Notes: generated from the sequence alone by a model not told the origin. 36,977 bases of DNA from Lysobacter_F sp035645555 (GCA_035645555.1 DASQMI010000073.1:1-36977); one strand, 5' to 3'. Shown: positions 8,501-15,496, counted from the first letter of the stretch. Translations and numbers: made by a program.

Positions 8501-8682
8501 CCCTGCATCAGGTCGGCGTCGGCGCCGAAGTACGCGGTGCTGACGTTGACCACCGCGTTCTGCAGCTCCGGGTACTGGCGCACGTTGAGCTCGGTCCACG
8601 AGCGCAGGCCCAGCAGCAGGATGAACAGGCTGACCACCATGGCCAGCACGGGCTTCTTGATGAAGATGTCGGTGAATTTCAT
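5506..8682 (-). CDS. RND multidrug efflux permease (HAE1/AcrB family)
   Basis: Inner-membrane proton-driven pump subunit that exports hydrophobic and amphiphilic compounds as a trimer. The 1,058-residue length is normal for the family. TM1 is at about 10-28, followed by a periplasmic porter domain, TM2-TM6 (about 338-490), a second porter domain and TM8-TM12. The proton-relay residues are present: D401-D402 in GIVVDDAIIVLENVHRH, K942 in SKHGILIVEF and R973 in AIRLRPVLMTTAAL, matching AcrB D407, D408, K940 and R971. A Gly-rich loop (GGFGGGGGGSASG) near residue 605 is unusual. It is the last gene of a tetR-adaptor-permease operon with a hairpin in the 79-base gap before it. No outer-membrane factor gene is nearby. 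Substrate cannot be deduced. Confidence 0.94.
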   Translation of the reverse strand: MKFTDIFIKKPVLAMVVSLFILLLGLRSWTELNVRQYPELQNAVVNVSTAYFGADADLMQGFITTPLEREVASAEGIDYIVSTSAAGVSTIQAYIRLDYDPNEALTQIAAKVNKLRGTLPPEAEDPVIELQQGEQFAIMYLSFASDQLSNSQITDYLLRSVEPKLATIPGVQRAEVLGSGTFAMRIWLKPDRMTALRVTASDVDAALRNNNVLAAVGSTKGQMVSIDLTARTDLRTPEEFRKLVIREENDAIVRLGDIADVALGSENYGTSVRMNGQSATFMGIYVAPDANSLDVITQVRQVWDREILPQLPEGIVATIPYDGTEYIRDAIDEVVQTIVEAVLIVIVVIYLFLGSLRSVVIPAVTVPLSLIGTLFLMLLLGYTINLLTLLAMVLAIGIVVDDAIIVLENVHRHIEEGMKPLDAALRGARELAWPVVAMTTTLVAVYLPIGFQGGLTGVLFTEFAFTLAGAVLLSGVIALTLSPMMCAKILKPHGEGNKTRLERWLDDRFERLRNGYQRRLHGALETKHVIGLFGAIVFVSCIFLYMVAPKEPAPEEDQGFLLTVAMSDPYTTLDYVERYTEELNAIANGIPEKENFFLFNGGFGGGGGGSASGAFAGIALKPWSERDRSTNQVLQQDVQPKISQITGLNMFAFQPPPLPTAGGGGAPIEFVVGGVGPLSELQGLADEILARAYASKRFIFIDKDLKIDKPRIEVLVDRDKAAALGIDMRTLAADMAALLSGGYTNRFALENRSYRVIPQVQRSDRLNADQLRNYYTRTRDGELIPLSTIVTLKESAQPQQLKRFQQLNAVTISGQPRPGVSKGEALAVLENAAREVLPQGYSVDYAGESRQFKQEGQALLITLIFALVVIFLVLSAQFESFRDALIMLITVPMAISGALLVLNVLNMAAGILSMSGVEAFPGMSINIYTQVGLVTLVGVISKHGILIVEFANKLQIEQGLSKREAIEQAAAIRLRPVLMTTAALVFAMIPLLIASGPGAAARFSMGTVIAAGMTIGTAFTLFVLPAFYLYLARDHARDTAREAQRGGGGIGATVPAAH

Positions 8683-8725
8683 CGCGGTCTCCCACGCGTC
8701 CGCCGCGGCGGCGCGGGTTGGGGAC

Positions 8726-8750
8726 GCGGGGCCGGCGCGGCCGGCCCCGC
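8726..8750 (-). other. intercistronic GC hairpin in the efflux operon
   Basis: A perfect 11-bp inverted repeat (GCGGGGCCGGC / GCCGGCCCCGC) around a 3-base loop lies in the 79-base gap between the adaptor stop and the permease start. There is no T tract, so a true terminator is unlikely. It may stabilise the upstream message or set the adaptor-to-permease ratio; this is inference. Confidence 0.5.
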
Positions 8751-8761
8751 TGGCAGGGCGG

Positions 8762-9955
8762 TCAGCGGTTCTCGACCTCGGGCAGGGCGTCGGACGACGG
8801 CTGCACCTTGTTGTTGATCATCACCGGCGCGTCGTTGCGCAGCTTCAGCAGGCCGCTGCTGGCGACGCGCTCGCCCGGCTTGAGGCCGTCGAGCACCGCG
8901 ATCAGGTCGCCGCGGGTGCCTCCGGTCTTGACGAAGCGCTGCTTGACCACGAACTCCGGCGCCGGGCCCGCGCCCGGGCCGGCCTGCGCGGCCTGGCCGC
9001 TGCGCTTCGGTGCCGGCGCGAGCACCCACACCGAGTTGCCGTACGGGTTGAAGCTGACCGCGGTCTGCGGGATCGCGACCACGCGCCGCGGCTGGCCGAG
9101 GTCGAGCGCGACGCGCGCGAACGTGCCCGGGCGCAGCGCGCGGTCCGGATTGGACAGCCGCGCCTGCACGGTGAAGTTGCGCGTGTTCGGATCGACCGCG
9201 GGTTCGAGCGCGGTGATCGTACCTTCGAAGCTGCGGCCGGGCATTGCATCGATGCTGACCCGCACCGGCTGGCCGACGCTGATCTGGCCGAGGCGCTGCT
9301 CGGGCAGGCTGAAGTTGACCAGGATCGGATCGAGCGCCTGCAGCATCACCAGCGGCGCGCCCGGATTGACGTACTGGCCGAGGCTGATGCGGCGGATGCC
9401 GAGCTCGCCGTCGAACGGCGCGCGGATGGTCTTCTTGGCGATCAGCGCGCGCTGCGCGTCGGCCTGCGCCAGCGCGCTGGCGGCTTGGCTGTTGCGCTCG
9501 TCGATGTCGGCCAGCGGCACCAGCTTCTGGCGGCCCAGCTCGCGCCAGCGCTCGCGCTGCACCACCGCGAGCTGCGCCGAGGCTTCCAGCGCCTTCAGCT
9601 GCGCGCGCTCGTTGTCGCTGTTGAGCTCGACCAGCACCTGACCCTTGCGCACGTGCTCGCCGGGCCGGAAGTGGATCGCCTGCACGACGCCGCCGACCTC
9701 GCTGGTGAGCTCGGTGCCGTTGAGCGCGACCAGCGTGCCGACCGCTTCCTCGCTGTCGGCCCAGGTGGCCTCGCGCGCGACCGCCGCGCTGATCGCCGCC
9801 GGCGGCTGGGGCATGTTGTCGAAGAAGTCGTTCATGCCCTTGTTCATCATCGCCTTCATGCCGAACACCGCGCCGAACAGCAGCAGCGTGATCAGCAGCA
9901 TCCAGAACATGCGCTTGCGCGCGGAGGGCGGGCGGTGGGCGGCGGCGCTAACCAT
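8762..9955 (-). CDS. RND efflux periplasmic adaptor (membrane fusion protein)
   Basis: Bridges the RND pump to an outer-membrane channel. The 397-residue product has an N-terminal signal anchor (MFWMLLITLLLFGAVFGM, about residues 15-32), a biotinyl-lipoyl-like half (GVVQAIHFRPGEHVRKGQVLVEL), a helical hairpin (about 115-165), the second lipoyl half (IRAPFDGELGIRRISLGQYV), a beta-barrel domain with NFSLPEQRLGQISVGQPV, and a membrane-proximal domain. It has no lipobox, so it is anchored by the transmembrane segment. The ATG overlaps the end of the tetR gene by eight bases and is preceded by AAGGAA. It is cotranscribed with the regulator and the permease. Confidence 0.93.
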   Translation of the reverse strand: MVSAAAHRPPSARKRMFWMLLITLLLFGAVFGMKAMMNKGMNDFFDNMPQPPAAISAAVAREATWADSEEAVGTLVALNGTELTSEVGGVVQAIHFRPGEHVRKGQVLVELNSDNERAQLKALEASAQLAVVQRERWRELGRQKLVPLADIDERNSQAASALAQADAQRALIAKKTIRAPFDGELGIRRISLGQYVNPGAPLVMLQALDPILVNFSLPEQRLGQISVGQPVRVSIDAMPGRSFEGTITALEPAVDPNTRNFTVQARLSNPDRALRPGTFARVALDLGQPRRVVAIPQTAVSFNPYGNSVWVLAPAPKRSGQAAQAGPGAGPAPEFVVKQRFVKTGGTRGDLIAVLDGLKPGERVASSGLLKLRNDAPVMINNKVQPSSDALPEVENR

Positions 9956-10724
9956 GGGAAAGTTCCTTGCAAGACGGCGAAAGCGGGAACGGTCCGGCGT
10001 ACGGATGCGGGCAGTCGAAGACCGCGCGGCTCACGCGTGCGACCAGCGCATCGAGCGTGGCGTCGTCGCGGGGGTCGAACAGCGGCTGCCAGCCGTAGCC
10101 GTTGAACAGGTACTGCAGGTGCCGGAACAGCAGCCGGTAGGGTTCGCTGAATTGCGCGGCAGGAAGCACGCCCTCGGCGTGCAACAGCGTATGCATGCCC
10201 AGGCACAGGCTCCATGGGCCGATGGTCAGGGCGTCCGGCGCGAACGGTGTATCCGCCGGCAGGTCGCCGCACGCGACCGCGTCGGCGACGATGCTGTGCA
10301 CGGCGCGCATCAGCGGCTCGGTGGCCTCCAGCGAGCGGGTGCGCGCCTCGGCCGAGGCCGCGCCCCACACCACCTCCGTCCACACGAACTGGGCGAGCCG
10401 GAAGTGCTCGGGCTGCTCGCGCAGGATCATCAGGTCGGCGATCGCCACGGCCAGCATCCGCTCGCGGGTGGGCCCGGTCCACTGCGCGGCTTTCCAGAAC
10501 AGGTCGGCGCGGTCGAGGCAGTTGCGGGTGGCGAGCGCCACCAGCAGGTCCTCCTTGCTGGCGAAGTGCTGGTACAGCGTGCCGATCGCGTAATCGCAGG
10601 CCTCGGCGATCCGCGACATCTGCAGCGACAGCAGGCCGTCGCGCTGGATCAGCGCCTGCGCGGCATCGAGGAAGCGGCGTTCGCGCTCGGCGAACTCGCG
10701 CTGGCGGCGGTCCTTGGTGCCCAT
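9948..10724 (-). CDS. TetR family regulator of the efflux operon
   Basis: The 258-residue product has an N-terminal TetR helix-turn-helix (about residues 18-65), recognisable by FLDAAQALIQRDGLLSLQMS, IAEACDYAIGTLYQHFASKEDLL, and a long helical ligand-binding domain. It is first in the operon and its gene overlaps the adaptor gene, so it very likely represses its own operon and is released by a pump substrate. I chose the ATG at 10724 (MGTKDRRQ), where TetR homology starts; the frame is open to 10817 but that extension is poorly structured. A dyad at 10755-10771 just upstream is a possible operator. The ligand is unknown. Confidence 0.88.
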   Translation of the reverse strand: MGTKDRRQREFAERERRFLDAAQALIQRDGLLSLQMSRIAEACDYAIGTLYQHFASKEDLLVALATRNCLDRADLFWKAAQWTGPTRERMLAVAIADLMILREQPEHFRLAQFVWTEVVWGAASAEARTRSLEATEPLMRAVHSIVADAVACGDLPADTPFAPDALTIGPWSLCLGMHTLLHAEGVLPAAQFSEPYRLLFRHLQYLFNGYGWQPLFDPRDDATLDALVARVSRAVFDCPHPYAGPFPLSPSCKELSHG

Positions 10725-10754
10725 CGGCGAAAGGAGTGAGGCGGGCGCGGATTT

Positions 10755-10771
10755 TGAACGTGATTCATTCA
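10755..10771 (-). promoter_or_regulatory. possible TetR operator/promoter of the efflux operon
   Basis: The AT-rich patch around 10751-10775 stands out in GC-rich DNA, 31 bases upstream of the tetR start. It contains TGAATGAATCACGTTCA on the minus strand. The ends TGAA...TTCA are inverted, and TGAATGAATCA is itself a near-palindrome. TetR operators of efflux operons often look like this, but no experiment or alignment supports it here. Confidence 0.35.
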
Positions 10772-10814
10772 GTGAGCAAGCGTCGACACCGGGGCATGCG
10801 CTCCACGGCGGACG

Positions 10815-10845
10815 CAAAAAAACCGGCCGGGTCGCCCCGGCCGGT
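10815..10845 (-). terminator. Rho-independent terminator after the phasin gene
   Basis: On the minus strand a perfect 10-bp stem (ACCGGCCGGG / CCCGGCCGGT) with a four-base loop is followed by seven Ts. It lies 75 bases beyond the phasin stop and separates that gene from the efflux operon. This is the clearest intrinsic terminator in the window. Confidence 0.85.
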
Positions 10846-10919
10846 GGTCATGTCGGCATCCCTGCCGCGGTCATCGGGTGGCGCGGCGGCGGCCGCGTCC
10901 TGACCGGAGAGAGAGACGG

Positions 10920-11327
10920 TTAGCGCGCGGCCGGCTCGGCCTGCTTGGCCGCGCCCTTGGTCGCCTTCTGCACGGTGTCCTGCACGCGCGCGGCGTTCGC
11001 CTCGTACTGGGCCTTGGCCAGCTCGGCGATCGACTCCTGGGTCTTCAGCGTGCGGCCGAGCACTTCCTGGGCGGTGGTGACCGCGCGCTCGACGTTCTCG
11101 CGCGCCACCTGCACGCCCTTCGGCCACAGGGTCTTGCAGGCGTCGAGGTCACGGGCCTCGGTGGCCTCGGTGAGGAAGGCGAAGGTGGCGCTCATGCGGT
11201 CTTCCAGCGCCGCGAGCTGCAGGCCGATGACCGCCTCGGCGTTCTTCAGCGCCAGACGGTTGACCTGGGCGGCCGCGTCGGCGAACTGACGGGTGGCGGC
11301 AGAGAGCTGGTCGTTGAACGGGTACAT
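10920..11327 (-). CDS. phasin family protein
   Basis: Phasins coat polyhydroxyalkanoate granules and control their number and surface. The 135-residue product is almost entirely helical, has no cysteine-rich or membrane segment, and shows the Phasin_2 pattern: MYPFNDQLSAATRQFADAAAQ, LALKNAEAVIGLQLAALEDRM, FLTEATEARDLDACKTLWPKG and a C-terminal Ala/Lys-rich tail resembling histone-like tails of PhaF/PhaP proteins. GAGGAGG precedes the ATG. A -35/-10 pair and a perfect 17-bp palindrome lie upstream, suggesting repression in the absence of polymer. No phaC or phaR gene is in the window, so a stress role without granules is also possible. Confidence 0.85.
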   Translation of the reverse strand: MYPFNDQLSAATRQFADAAAQVNRLALKNAEAVIGLQLAALEDRMSATFAFLTEATEARDLDACKTLWPKGVQVARENVERAVTTAQEVLGRTLKTQESIAELAKAQYEANAARVQDTVQKATKGAAKQAEPAAR

Positions 11328-11354
11328 GGGTGCCTCCTCGGGGTGCGGCGCTAT

Positions 11355-11397
11355 TTGTGCGGTGCAGCATAGCAGCCCGCATGTTGCGCCGCAACAT
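11355..11397 (-). promoter_or_regulatory. phasin promoter with palindromic operator
   Basis: On the minus strand TTGCGG (11394-11389) and TATGCT (11371-11366) are separated by exactly 17 bases, a good sigma-70 promoter. The -35 hexamer is embedded in a perfect 17-bp palindrome, ATGTTGCGGCGCAACAT (11397-11381). A degenerate relative, TGCTGCACCGCACAA, covers 11369-11355 near the start of transcription. Such TTGC/GCAA dyads upstream of phasin genes suggest a granule-responsive repressor (PhaR type), which is inference. Confidence 0.55.
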
Positions 11398-11414
11398 AGA
11401 GGAGGGCGGGCCGT

Positions 11415-11780
11415 TCAGCCGGCGGCGGGGCCCCGGTAGCGGCAGCCGGACGTGCAGGTCTCGTGCACCACCACCTCGCTGAGCGCGGGCAGGGCGGGCT
11501 TGAGCCGGTCCCAGATCCACATCGCCAGGCGCTCGCTGGTGGGGTTGTCGAGCCCGGGGATGTCGTTGAGGTAGTGGTGGTCGAGCTGCTCGTACAGCGG
11601 GCGGAACGCCGCCTTGAGGTCGGCGAAATCCATCACCCAGCCGCTGTCCGGCCCGGGCTCGCCGCTGACGTGGATCTCCACGCGGAACGAGTGCCCGTGC
11701 AGGCGCGCGCACTTGTGGCCCGGCGGCACGTTCGGCAGGCGGTGCGCGGCCTCGAGGGTAAAGACCTTGAAGATGTCCAT
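11415..11780 (-). CDS. queD: 6-carboxy-5,6,7,8-tetrahydropterin synthase
   Basis: Converts 7,8-dihydroneopterin triphosphate to 6-carboxytetrahydropterin in queuosine/preQ1 synthesis. The 121-residue product carries the zinc ligands H13, H28 and H30 within EAAHRL and CARLHGH, the catalytic C24, the pair DHHYLND, and the C-terminal VVVHETCTSGCRYRG with the catalytic Glu. Length and motifs fit QueD rather than eukaryotic-type PTPS. The ATG at 11780 (MDIFKVF) is the natural start. It lies between a cytochrome gene and the phasin gene, each with its own signals, so it may be a single-gene unit. No preQ1 riboswitch was recognised upstream. Confidence 0.92.
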   Translation of the reverse strand: MDIFKVFTLEAAHRLPNVPPGHKCARLHGHSFRVEIHVSGEPGPDSGWVMDFADLKAAFRPLYEQLDHHYLNDIPGLDNPTSERLAMWIWDRLKPALPALSEVVVHETCTSGCRYRGPAAG

Positions 11781-11799
11781 CCGCCTATTGTGCGCGAAG

Positions 11800-11827
11800 G
11801 CGGCATCCTGGCCGGGCCGGATGCCGC
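11800..11827 (-). terminator. possible terminator after the cytochrome gene
   Basis: A 9-bp perfect stem (GCGGCATCC / GGATGCCGC) with a 10-base loop starts 17 bases after the cytochrome stop codon. There is no T run after it on the minus strand. It also lies in the queD leader, 20 bases from its start, so a role in queD translation cannot be excluded. Confidence 0.45.
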
Positions 11828-11843
11828 CCCGCGGGCGTTCGCT

Positions 11844-12428
11844 TCAGCGCGCGGCGGTGGCCGGCGCGGCCGGCGGCAGCGGCTCGGGCACCTTGTTGCG
11901 GACCGCCGGGATCGTGCGCAGGTAGCTGTAGACCGCTTCGAGGTCGGCGTCGGTCATGTGCTTGTACATCGGGATCGGCATCGGCGGCAGGATCGGCCGA
12001 CCGCGGCCGAGGTGGCGGCCGGTGCGGATCGTGTCCTTGAAGTTCTGGAAGGTCCAGCGCCCGAGGCCGGTTTCCGGATCCGGGGTCAGGTTGGCGGTGA
12101 AGCTCACCCCCCACGGGCCGGACCAGGCGGTGCTGGTGCCGGCCGCGACCACCTGCCAGGGACCGGCTGGCAGCGCCGGCGCCGGCGGCATCTGCAGATC
12201 CTGCGGATGCCCGGACAGCATGCGGCTCATGTCCGGCTCGGGACCGTTCGGGCCCATGGTCAGCGGGGTGTGGCAGTCGTTGCAGCCGGCGATGGTGACC
12301 AGGTACTTGCCGCGCGCGACCTTGGCCGGGTCGGGCTTGGGAGCGGGCGCGGGGGGCTGCGCGGTGGCGGCGGCGGCGGTCAGCAGCAGGGCGAAAGCGG
12401 TGGCGGTACGGCGGGCACGCGGGGTCAT
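11844..12428 (-). CDS. periplasmic c-type cytochrome, single haem
   Basis: The 194-residue product starts with a signal peptide (MTPRARRTATAFALLLTAAAATAQ), a Pro-rich linker, then C49-N-D-C52-H53 (one CxxCH haem site) in YLVTIAGCNDCHTP. MPIPMYKHMTDADLEAVYSYL near residues 145-165 supplies a likely Met axial ligand and the final cytochrome c helix. The middle (VSFTANLTPDPETGLGRWT, then FKDTIRTGRHLGRGR) resembles cytochromes paired with alcohol or gluconate dehydrogenases, but no partner dehydrogenase gene is adjacent. The partner is unknown. The ATG at 12428 has only a weak ribosome site. Confidence 0.88.
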   Translation of the reverse strand: MTPRARRTATAFALLLTAAAATAQPPAPAPKPDPAKVARGKYLVTIAGCNDCHTPLTMGPNGPEPDMSRMLSGHPQDLQMPPAPALPAGPWQVVAAGTSTAWSGPWGVSFTANLTPDPETGLGRWTFQNFKDTIRTGRHLGRGRPILPPMPIPMYKHMTDADLEAVYSYLRTIPAVRNKVPEPLPPAAPATAAR

Positions 12429-12616
12429 GGCGGAGCATCCGGAAGAAGGGCCCGGCGCGGGGGACACCGGGCGGCTCCCGCAAAGCCGGAGGCGGGCGGG
12501 AGCGTCGCGCCATGCTCGCGACGCGCACGCGCGTGGGCATCGCCCGCCGCGGACCACCCCCGGCCTGGCGGCGGGCCATCGGCGGGCCATTGGGTGGCGT
12601 ACGGACCGGCGTGCGG

Positions 12617-15253
12617 TCAGGCGTGCGCGCGGTACCAGTCGGCCGCCTGGCTGCGCGAGAACAGGCCGAGCTTGTCGAGAATGTTGGCGACGTGGCGCTT
12701 GACGGTGTGCGGCGAGAGCTCGAGCGTGCGCGCGATGACCTTGTTGCTGTCGCCGGCGGCGATGCGCGCGAGCACCTCCAGCTCGCGCGCGCTGAGCGGA
12801 TGGTCGGCCGCGACCAGCGGCTGGCGCGTGCCGGCGGCGAGGCCGTAGCGCTGCGCCCAGCCGCGCAGCAGCGCCAGCTCGTACGGCTCGAGTTCGTCGC
12901 GCCACGGCGCCGCCGCCAGCCGGGTGATCACCGCCGCCCCGGCCAGCAGTACGCCGCCCAGCTCGCCGCGTTCGGTGACCGCGCGCAGCGCCGGCCGCAG
13001 CGTGGCCGCAGCGTCCGCCTTGCGACTCAGCCGCAGCAGCGCGTCGGCATGGTGCAGCCGCGCCTCCTCGGCCATGCCGAGCAGGTCGAGCGCGGCGTCG
13101 TCGCGCAGCAGTTCGGCCCAGCGGCAAGCGGCGTCGGCCGCGCGTCCCTCGAGTGCGGCGATGCGCGCGGGCAGCGTCGCGAGCGGCCGCCGCAAGGCGT
13201 CGTGGTTGCGGATCTCCGACGCCGGCGGCACGCGCGCGGCGTAGTCGCGCAGCGCCGGCAGGTCGCCGAGCGCGTGCGCCAGGCGCGAGGCGAACAGCAG
13301 GTAGTGGCCGAGCATCGAGGTCGGCCGCTCGACCGGGCCGGACGTCGGCGCCGAGCGGAAGTAGTCGAGCAGCGCGTTGGTGGCCTCGAGCGCGGGCTCG
13401 CGTTCGTTGCGGGCGGCATGCACCGCCGCGCGTGCGGCGTTGACGAACATGCGCAGCCGGTTCGGCATGCCCAGCCAGCGCGCGTCCTCCTGCGCCTGCG
13501 CGACGCGCTCCACCGCCTGGTCGAGGTCGCCGCGCCACAGCGCCAGCCACGCCGCCATCACGTGGGCGATCGCGCGCATCTGCGTCGGCGTGTCGCCGTT
13601 GCGGCGCATCACCCCGTCATGCAACCGCAGCAGCGGTGCGGCCATGCCCGGCATCCACACGTACAGGGTGCGCTGGAAGCACAGCGCCCACACCCGCAGG
13701 CGGTCGGTCTGCTCGAGCAGGTCGAGCACCGCCATGTAGCCGTCGGCGACGCGGCGGAAGTCGCCGATGTCGATCGCATGCCAGGTGTCCAGCGCCTTCG
13801 CCAGCGCACGCGTCTCCAGGTCGGCCTCGGCGAGATCGAGCTCCGCCAGCCGCGCGTTGCCTTCGCGCGAACAGCCGCCGCCGAGTAGCGCGACCGCCTC
13901 GAACACCTGCGCGCGCAGCAGGCGCCGGCAGTCGCCGGTGACGGCGAAGCCGCGCACCGCGCGCTGCATGTCGGCGGCCATCGCGCGCCAGTCCCACGCG
14001 TCCCAGGCGACCTGGCCGCGCAGCAGCGCGAGGATCGGCGAATGCTCGCGCCGTTCCGGCGGGAACTGCGCGATCAGGCGCAGGATCGGTTCGGTCGCGC
14101 CCTCCAGGAACAGCGTCTCGGCGACCTGCTCCAGCGCAAGCTCGGCCTCGTCCCACGCGCCGGCGCGCATCAGCAGCGACAGCCGGCGGATCGGGTCCGG
14201 CTCGGTGTCGGCGGCGCGGTGCAGCAGTTCCGTCAGCAGCTCCGGCCGGTCGCGCTGCAGCCGCTCCTGCAGGCAGTCGCGGAACAGGTCGTGCAGGGTC
14301 AGCGCAGGCTCCGGGCCTTCCACCACCGACACGAACAGGCCGCGCCGCTCGATCTCGGCCAGCCATTCCGCCGCGCGCGGGTCGCCGGACACCGCGGCGC
14401 AGCGCGCGGCGGTCAGCTCCGGCAGCACCGAGCAGCGCAGCAGGAACTCGCGCAGCGCCGGCGGCATCTCGTCGAGCACCTCGGTGGTGAGGAACTCGAA
14501 CATGTGCCGGTCCATCGTGCGCGAGGCGAGCATCGGGCAACGGTCGGGGCGGTGCGCGTTGAGCGCCAGCCGCAGCCCAGCCGCCCAGCCGCCGGTGCGC
14601 TCGAGCAGCTGCGCGGCATCCGGGCCGCCGCCAGCACTGGCGACCAGCGCGGCGACTTCCTCGTGGGTGAACGACAGGTCCGGCTGGCGCAGCTCGACCA
14701 GCTCGTCGCGCGCGCGCAGCCGCGCCAGCGACAGCGGCGGCTCCACCCGCGTGCTGATCACCAGGCCCCAGTGCGCCGGCAGCCGGTCGAGCACGCTCTG
14801 CAGGAACTCGAACACCGCCGCATCGGTGATCCGGTGGGCGTCGTCGATCACGATCAGCCCGCGCGGCACCTCGCACGCCGCCAGCGCGTTGACCAGCGCG
14901 GCGGCCGCGCCGCGGTGGTCGTGGCGGACATCGGCGGCGGCGGCGATCAGCGCGTCCGGCGCGGTGCGCCACGGCAGGTCGAACGGCTCCAGCGCGGCGA
15001 ACAGGCAGCGCAGGAAGCGGTGCAGGTCATCGTCGGCGTCGGCGGCGATCCAGGCCAGAGCGGTCCCGGGCGGCAGCGCGGCGAGCTGGCGCGTCAGTGC
15101 GGCGGTCTTGCCGAACCCGGCCGGCGCGCACAGCAGGGTCAGCGGGCGGCTCGCCAGCGCCTCGCCCAGCCGTCGTTCCAGCCTGTCGCGCCCGACCAGC
15201 CCGGCGCGCGGGCGCGGCGGCTGCAGCTTGGTGAGGGTGACCGCGGTATCCAA
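12617..15253 (-). CDS. LAL-type (MalT-like) LuxR transcriptional regulator
   Basis: An 878-residue ATP-dependent activator. It has the N-terminal motif TKLQPPRPRAGLVGRDRL, a Walker A at 43-50 (APAGFGKT), a Walker B at 133-140 (LIVIDDAH), a sensor-like RVEPPLSLARLRARDEL, then a long TPR-like helical region (about 350-800) that probably binds an inducer, and a LuxR helix-turn-helix at 812-878 (LSARELEVLARIAAGDSNK, then VIARTLELSPHTVKRHVANI). The length equals that of MalT (about 900). The start at 15253 gives the complete MalT-type N-terminus. No metabolic operon lies next to it, so the target and ligand are unknown. The c-type cytochrome gene downstream on the same strand is one candidate target. 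Confidence 0.9.
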   Translation of the reverse strand: MDTAVTLTKLQPPRPRAGLVGRDRLERRLGEALASRPLTLLCAPAGFGKTAALTRQLAALPPGTALAWIAADADDDLHRFLRCLFAALEPFDLPWRTAPDALIAAAADVRHDHRGAAAALVNALAACEVPRGLIVIDDAHRITDAAVFEFLQSVLDRLPAHWGLVISTRVEPPLSLARLRARDELVELRQPDLSFTHEEVAALVASAGGGPDAAQLLERTGGWAAGLRLALNAHRPDRCPMLASRTMDRHMFEFLTTEVLDEMPPALREFLLRCSVLPELTAARCAAVSGDPRAAEWLAEIERRGLFVSVVEGPEPALTLHDLFRDCLQERLQRDRPELLTELLHRAADTEPDPIRRLSLLMRAGAWDEAELALEQVAETLFLEGATEPILRLIAQFPPERREHSPILALLRGQVAWDAWDWRAMAADMQRAVRGFAVTGDCRRLLRAQVFEAVALLGGGCSREGNARLAELDLAEADLETRALAKALDTWHAIDIGDFRRVADGYMAVLDLLEQTDRLRVWALCFQRTLYVWMPGMAAPLLRLHDGVMRRNGDTPTQMRAIAHVMAAWLALWRGDLDQAVERVAQAQEDARWLGMPNRLRMFVNAARAAVHAARNEREPALEATNALLDYFRSAPTSGPVERPTSMLGHYLLFASRLAHALGDLPALRDYAARVPPASEIRNHDALRRPLATLPARIAALEGRAADAACRWAELLRDDAALDLLGMAEEARLHHADALLRLSRKADAAATLRPALRAVTERGELGGVLLAGAAVITRLAAAPWRDELEPYELALLRGWAQRYGLAAGTRQPLVAADHPLSARELEVLARIAAGDSNKVIARTLELSPHTVKRHVANILDKLGLFSRSQAADWYRAHA

Positions 15254-15330
15254 GGGACCGGACCGAGGAAGGCGCCTGCGAGCATAAGCCGAAACCGCCG
15301 GCGCGCCAGCCGGAGCGGGGGCGGGCGCCG

Positions 15331-15359
15331 AAACGCAAAACGCCCGCGCAGGCGGGCGT
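15331..15359 (-). terminator. terminator of the tRNA-Met gene
   Basis: On the minus strand an 8-bp stem (ACGCCCGC / GCGGGCGT) with a four-base loop is followed by TTTTGCGTTT. It lies 18 bases past the tRNA 3' end and shields the downstream LAL regulator gene from tRNA transcription. Confidence 0.7.
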
Positions 15360-15376
15360 CCGGGCGCTCGAGGCGC

Positions 15377-15453
15377 TGGTGGCTATGGGTGGACTCGAAC
15401 CACCGACCCCAGCATTATGAGTGCTGTGCTCTAACCGGCTGAGCTACATAGCC
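15377..15453 (-). tRNA. tRNA-Met (elongator, anticodon CAT)
   Basis: A 77-base cloverleaf with the CCA end encoded. The acceptor stem is GGCTATG/CATAGCC; the D arm has GCTC...GAGC; the anticodon arm is CAGCA-CTCATAA-TGCTG; the T arm is GGTGG-TTCGAGT-CCACC. It resembles the E. coli elongator tRNA-Met (GGCTACGTAGCTCAG..., ACTCATAAT) and lacks the mispaired acceptor end of initiator tRNAs. tRNA-Ile2 also has a CAT anticodon in DNA, but the acceptor and anticodon stems here match elongator Met. Confidence 0.95.
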
Positions 15454-15467
15454 ACGGTGAGCCGAGC

Positions 15468-15496
15468 ATTATTCCGCCGCCGGCGCGGGCCGTCAA
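15468..15496 (-). promoter_or_regulatory. sigma-70 promoter of tRNA-Met
   Basis: On the minus strand TTGACG (15496-15491) is followed by a 17-base spacer and AATAAT (15473-15468). The tRNA 5' end is 15 bases downstream, with a GC-rich stretch (GCTCGGC) after the -10 as in stringently controlled stable-RNA promoters. This is the best match to consensus in the window. Confidence 0.75.

Noticed and set aside
5854..8817. A 987-residue open frame on the plus strand opposite the RND permease
   Set aside because: It is His/Arg/Gln-rich low-complexity sequence without domains, produced by the GC bias of the antisense strand of a well-supported gene.
12429..12616. A small gene or riboswitch between the LAL regulator and the cytochrome gene
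   Set aside because: Only GC-rich sequence with weak, imperfect stems is present; no start with a ribosome site or known RNA motif was recognised.
11463..12848. A 461-residue plus-strand open frame opposite queD and the cytochrome gene
   Set aside because: The sequence is low complexity and antisense to two genes with intact catalytic motifs.
15377..15453. Integration site for a mobile element at the tRNA-Met gene
   Set aside because: No integrase, no duplicated tRNA end and no change in base composition were seen on either side.
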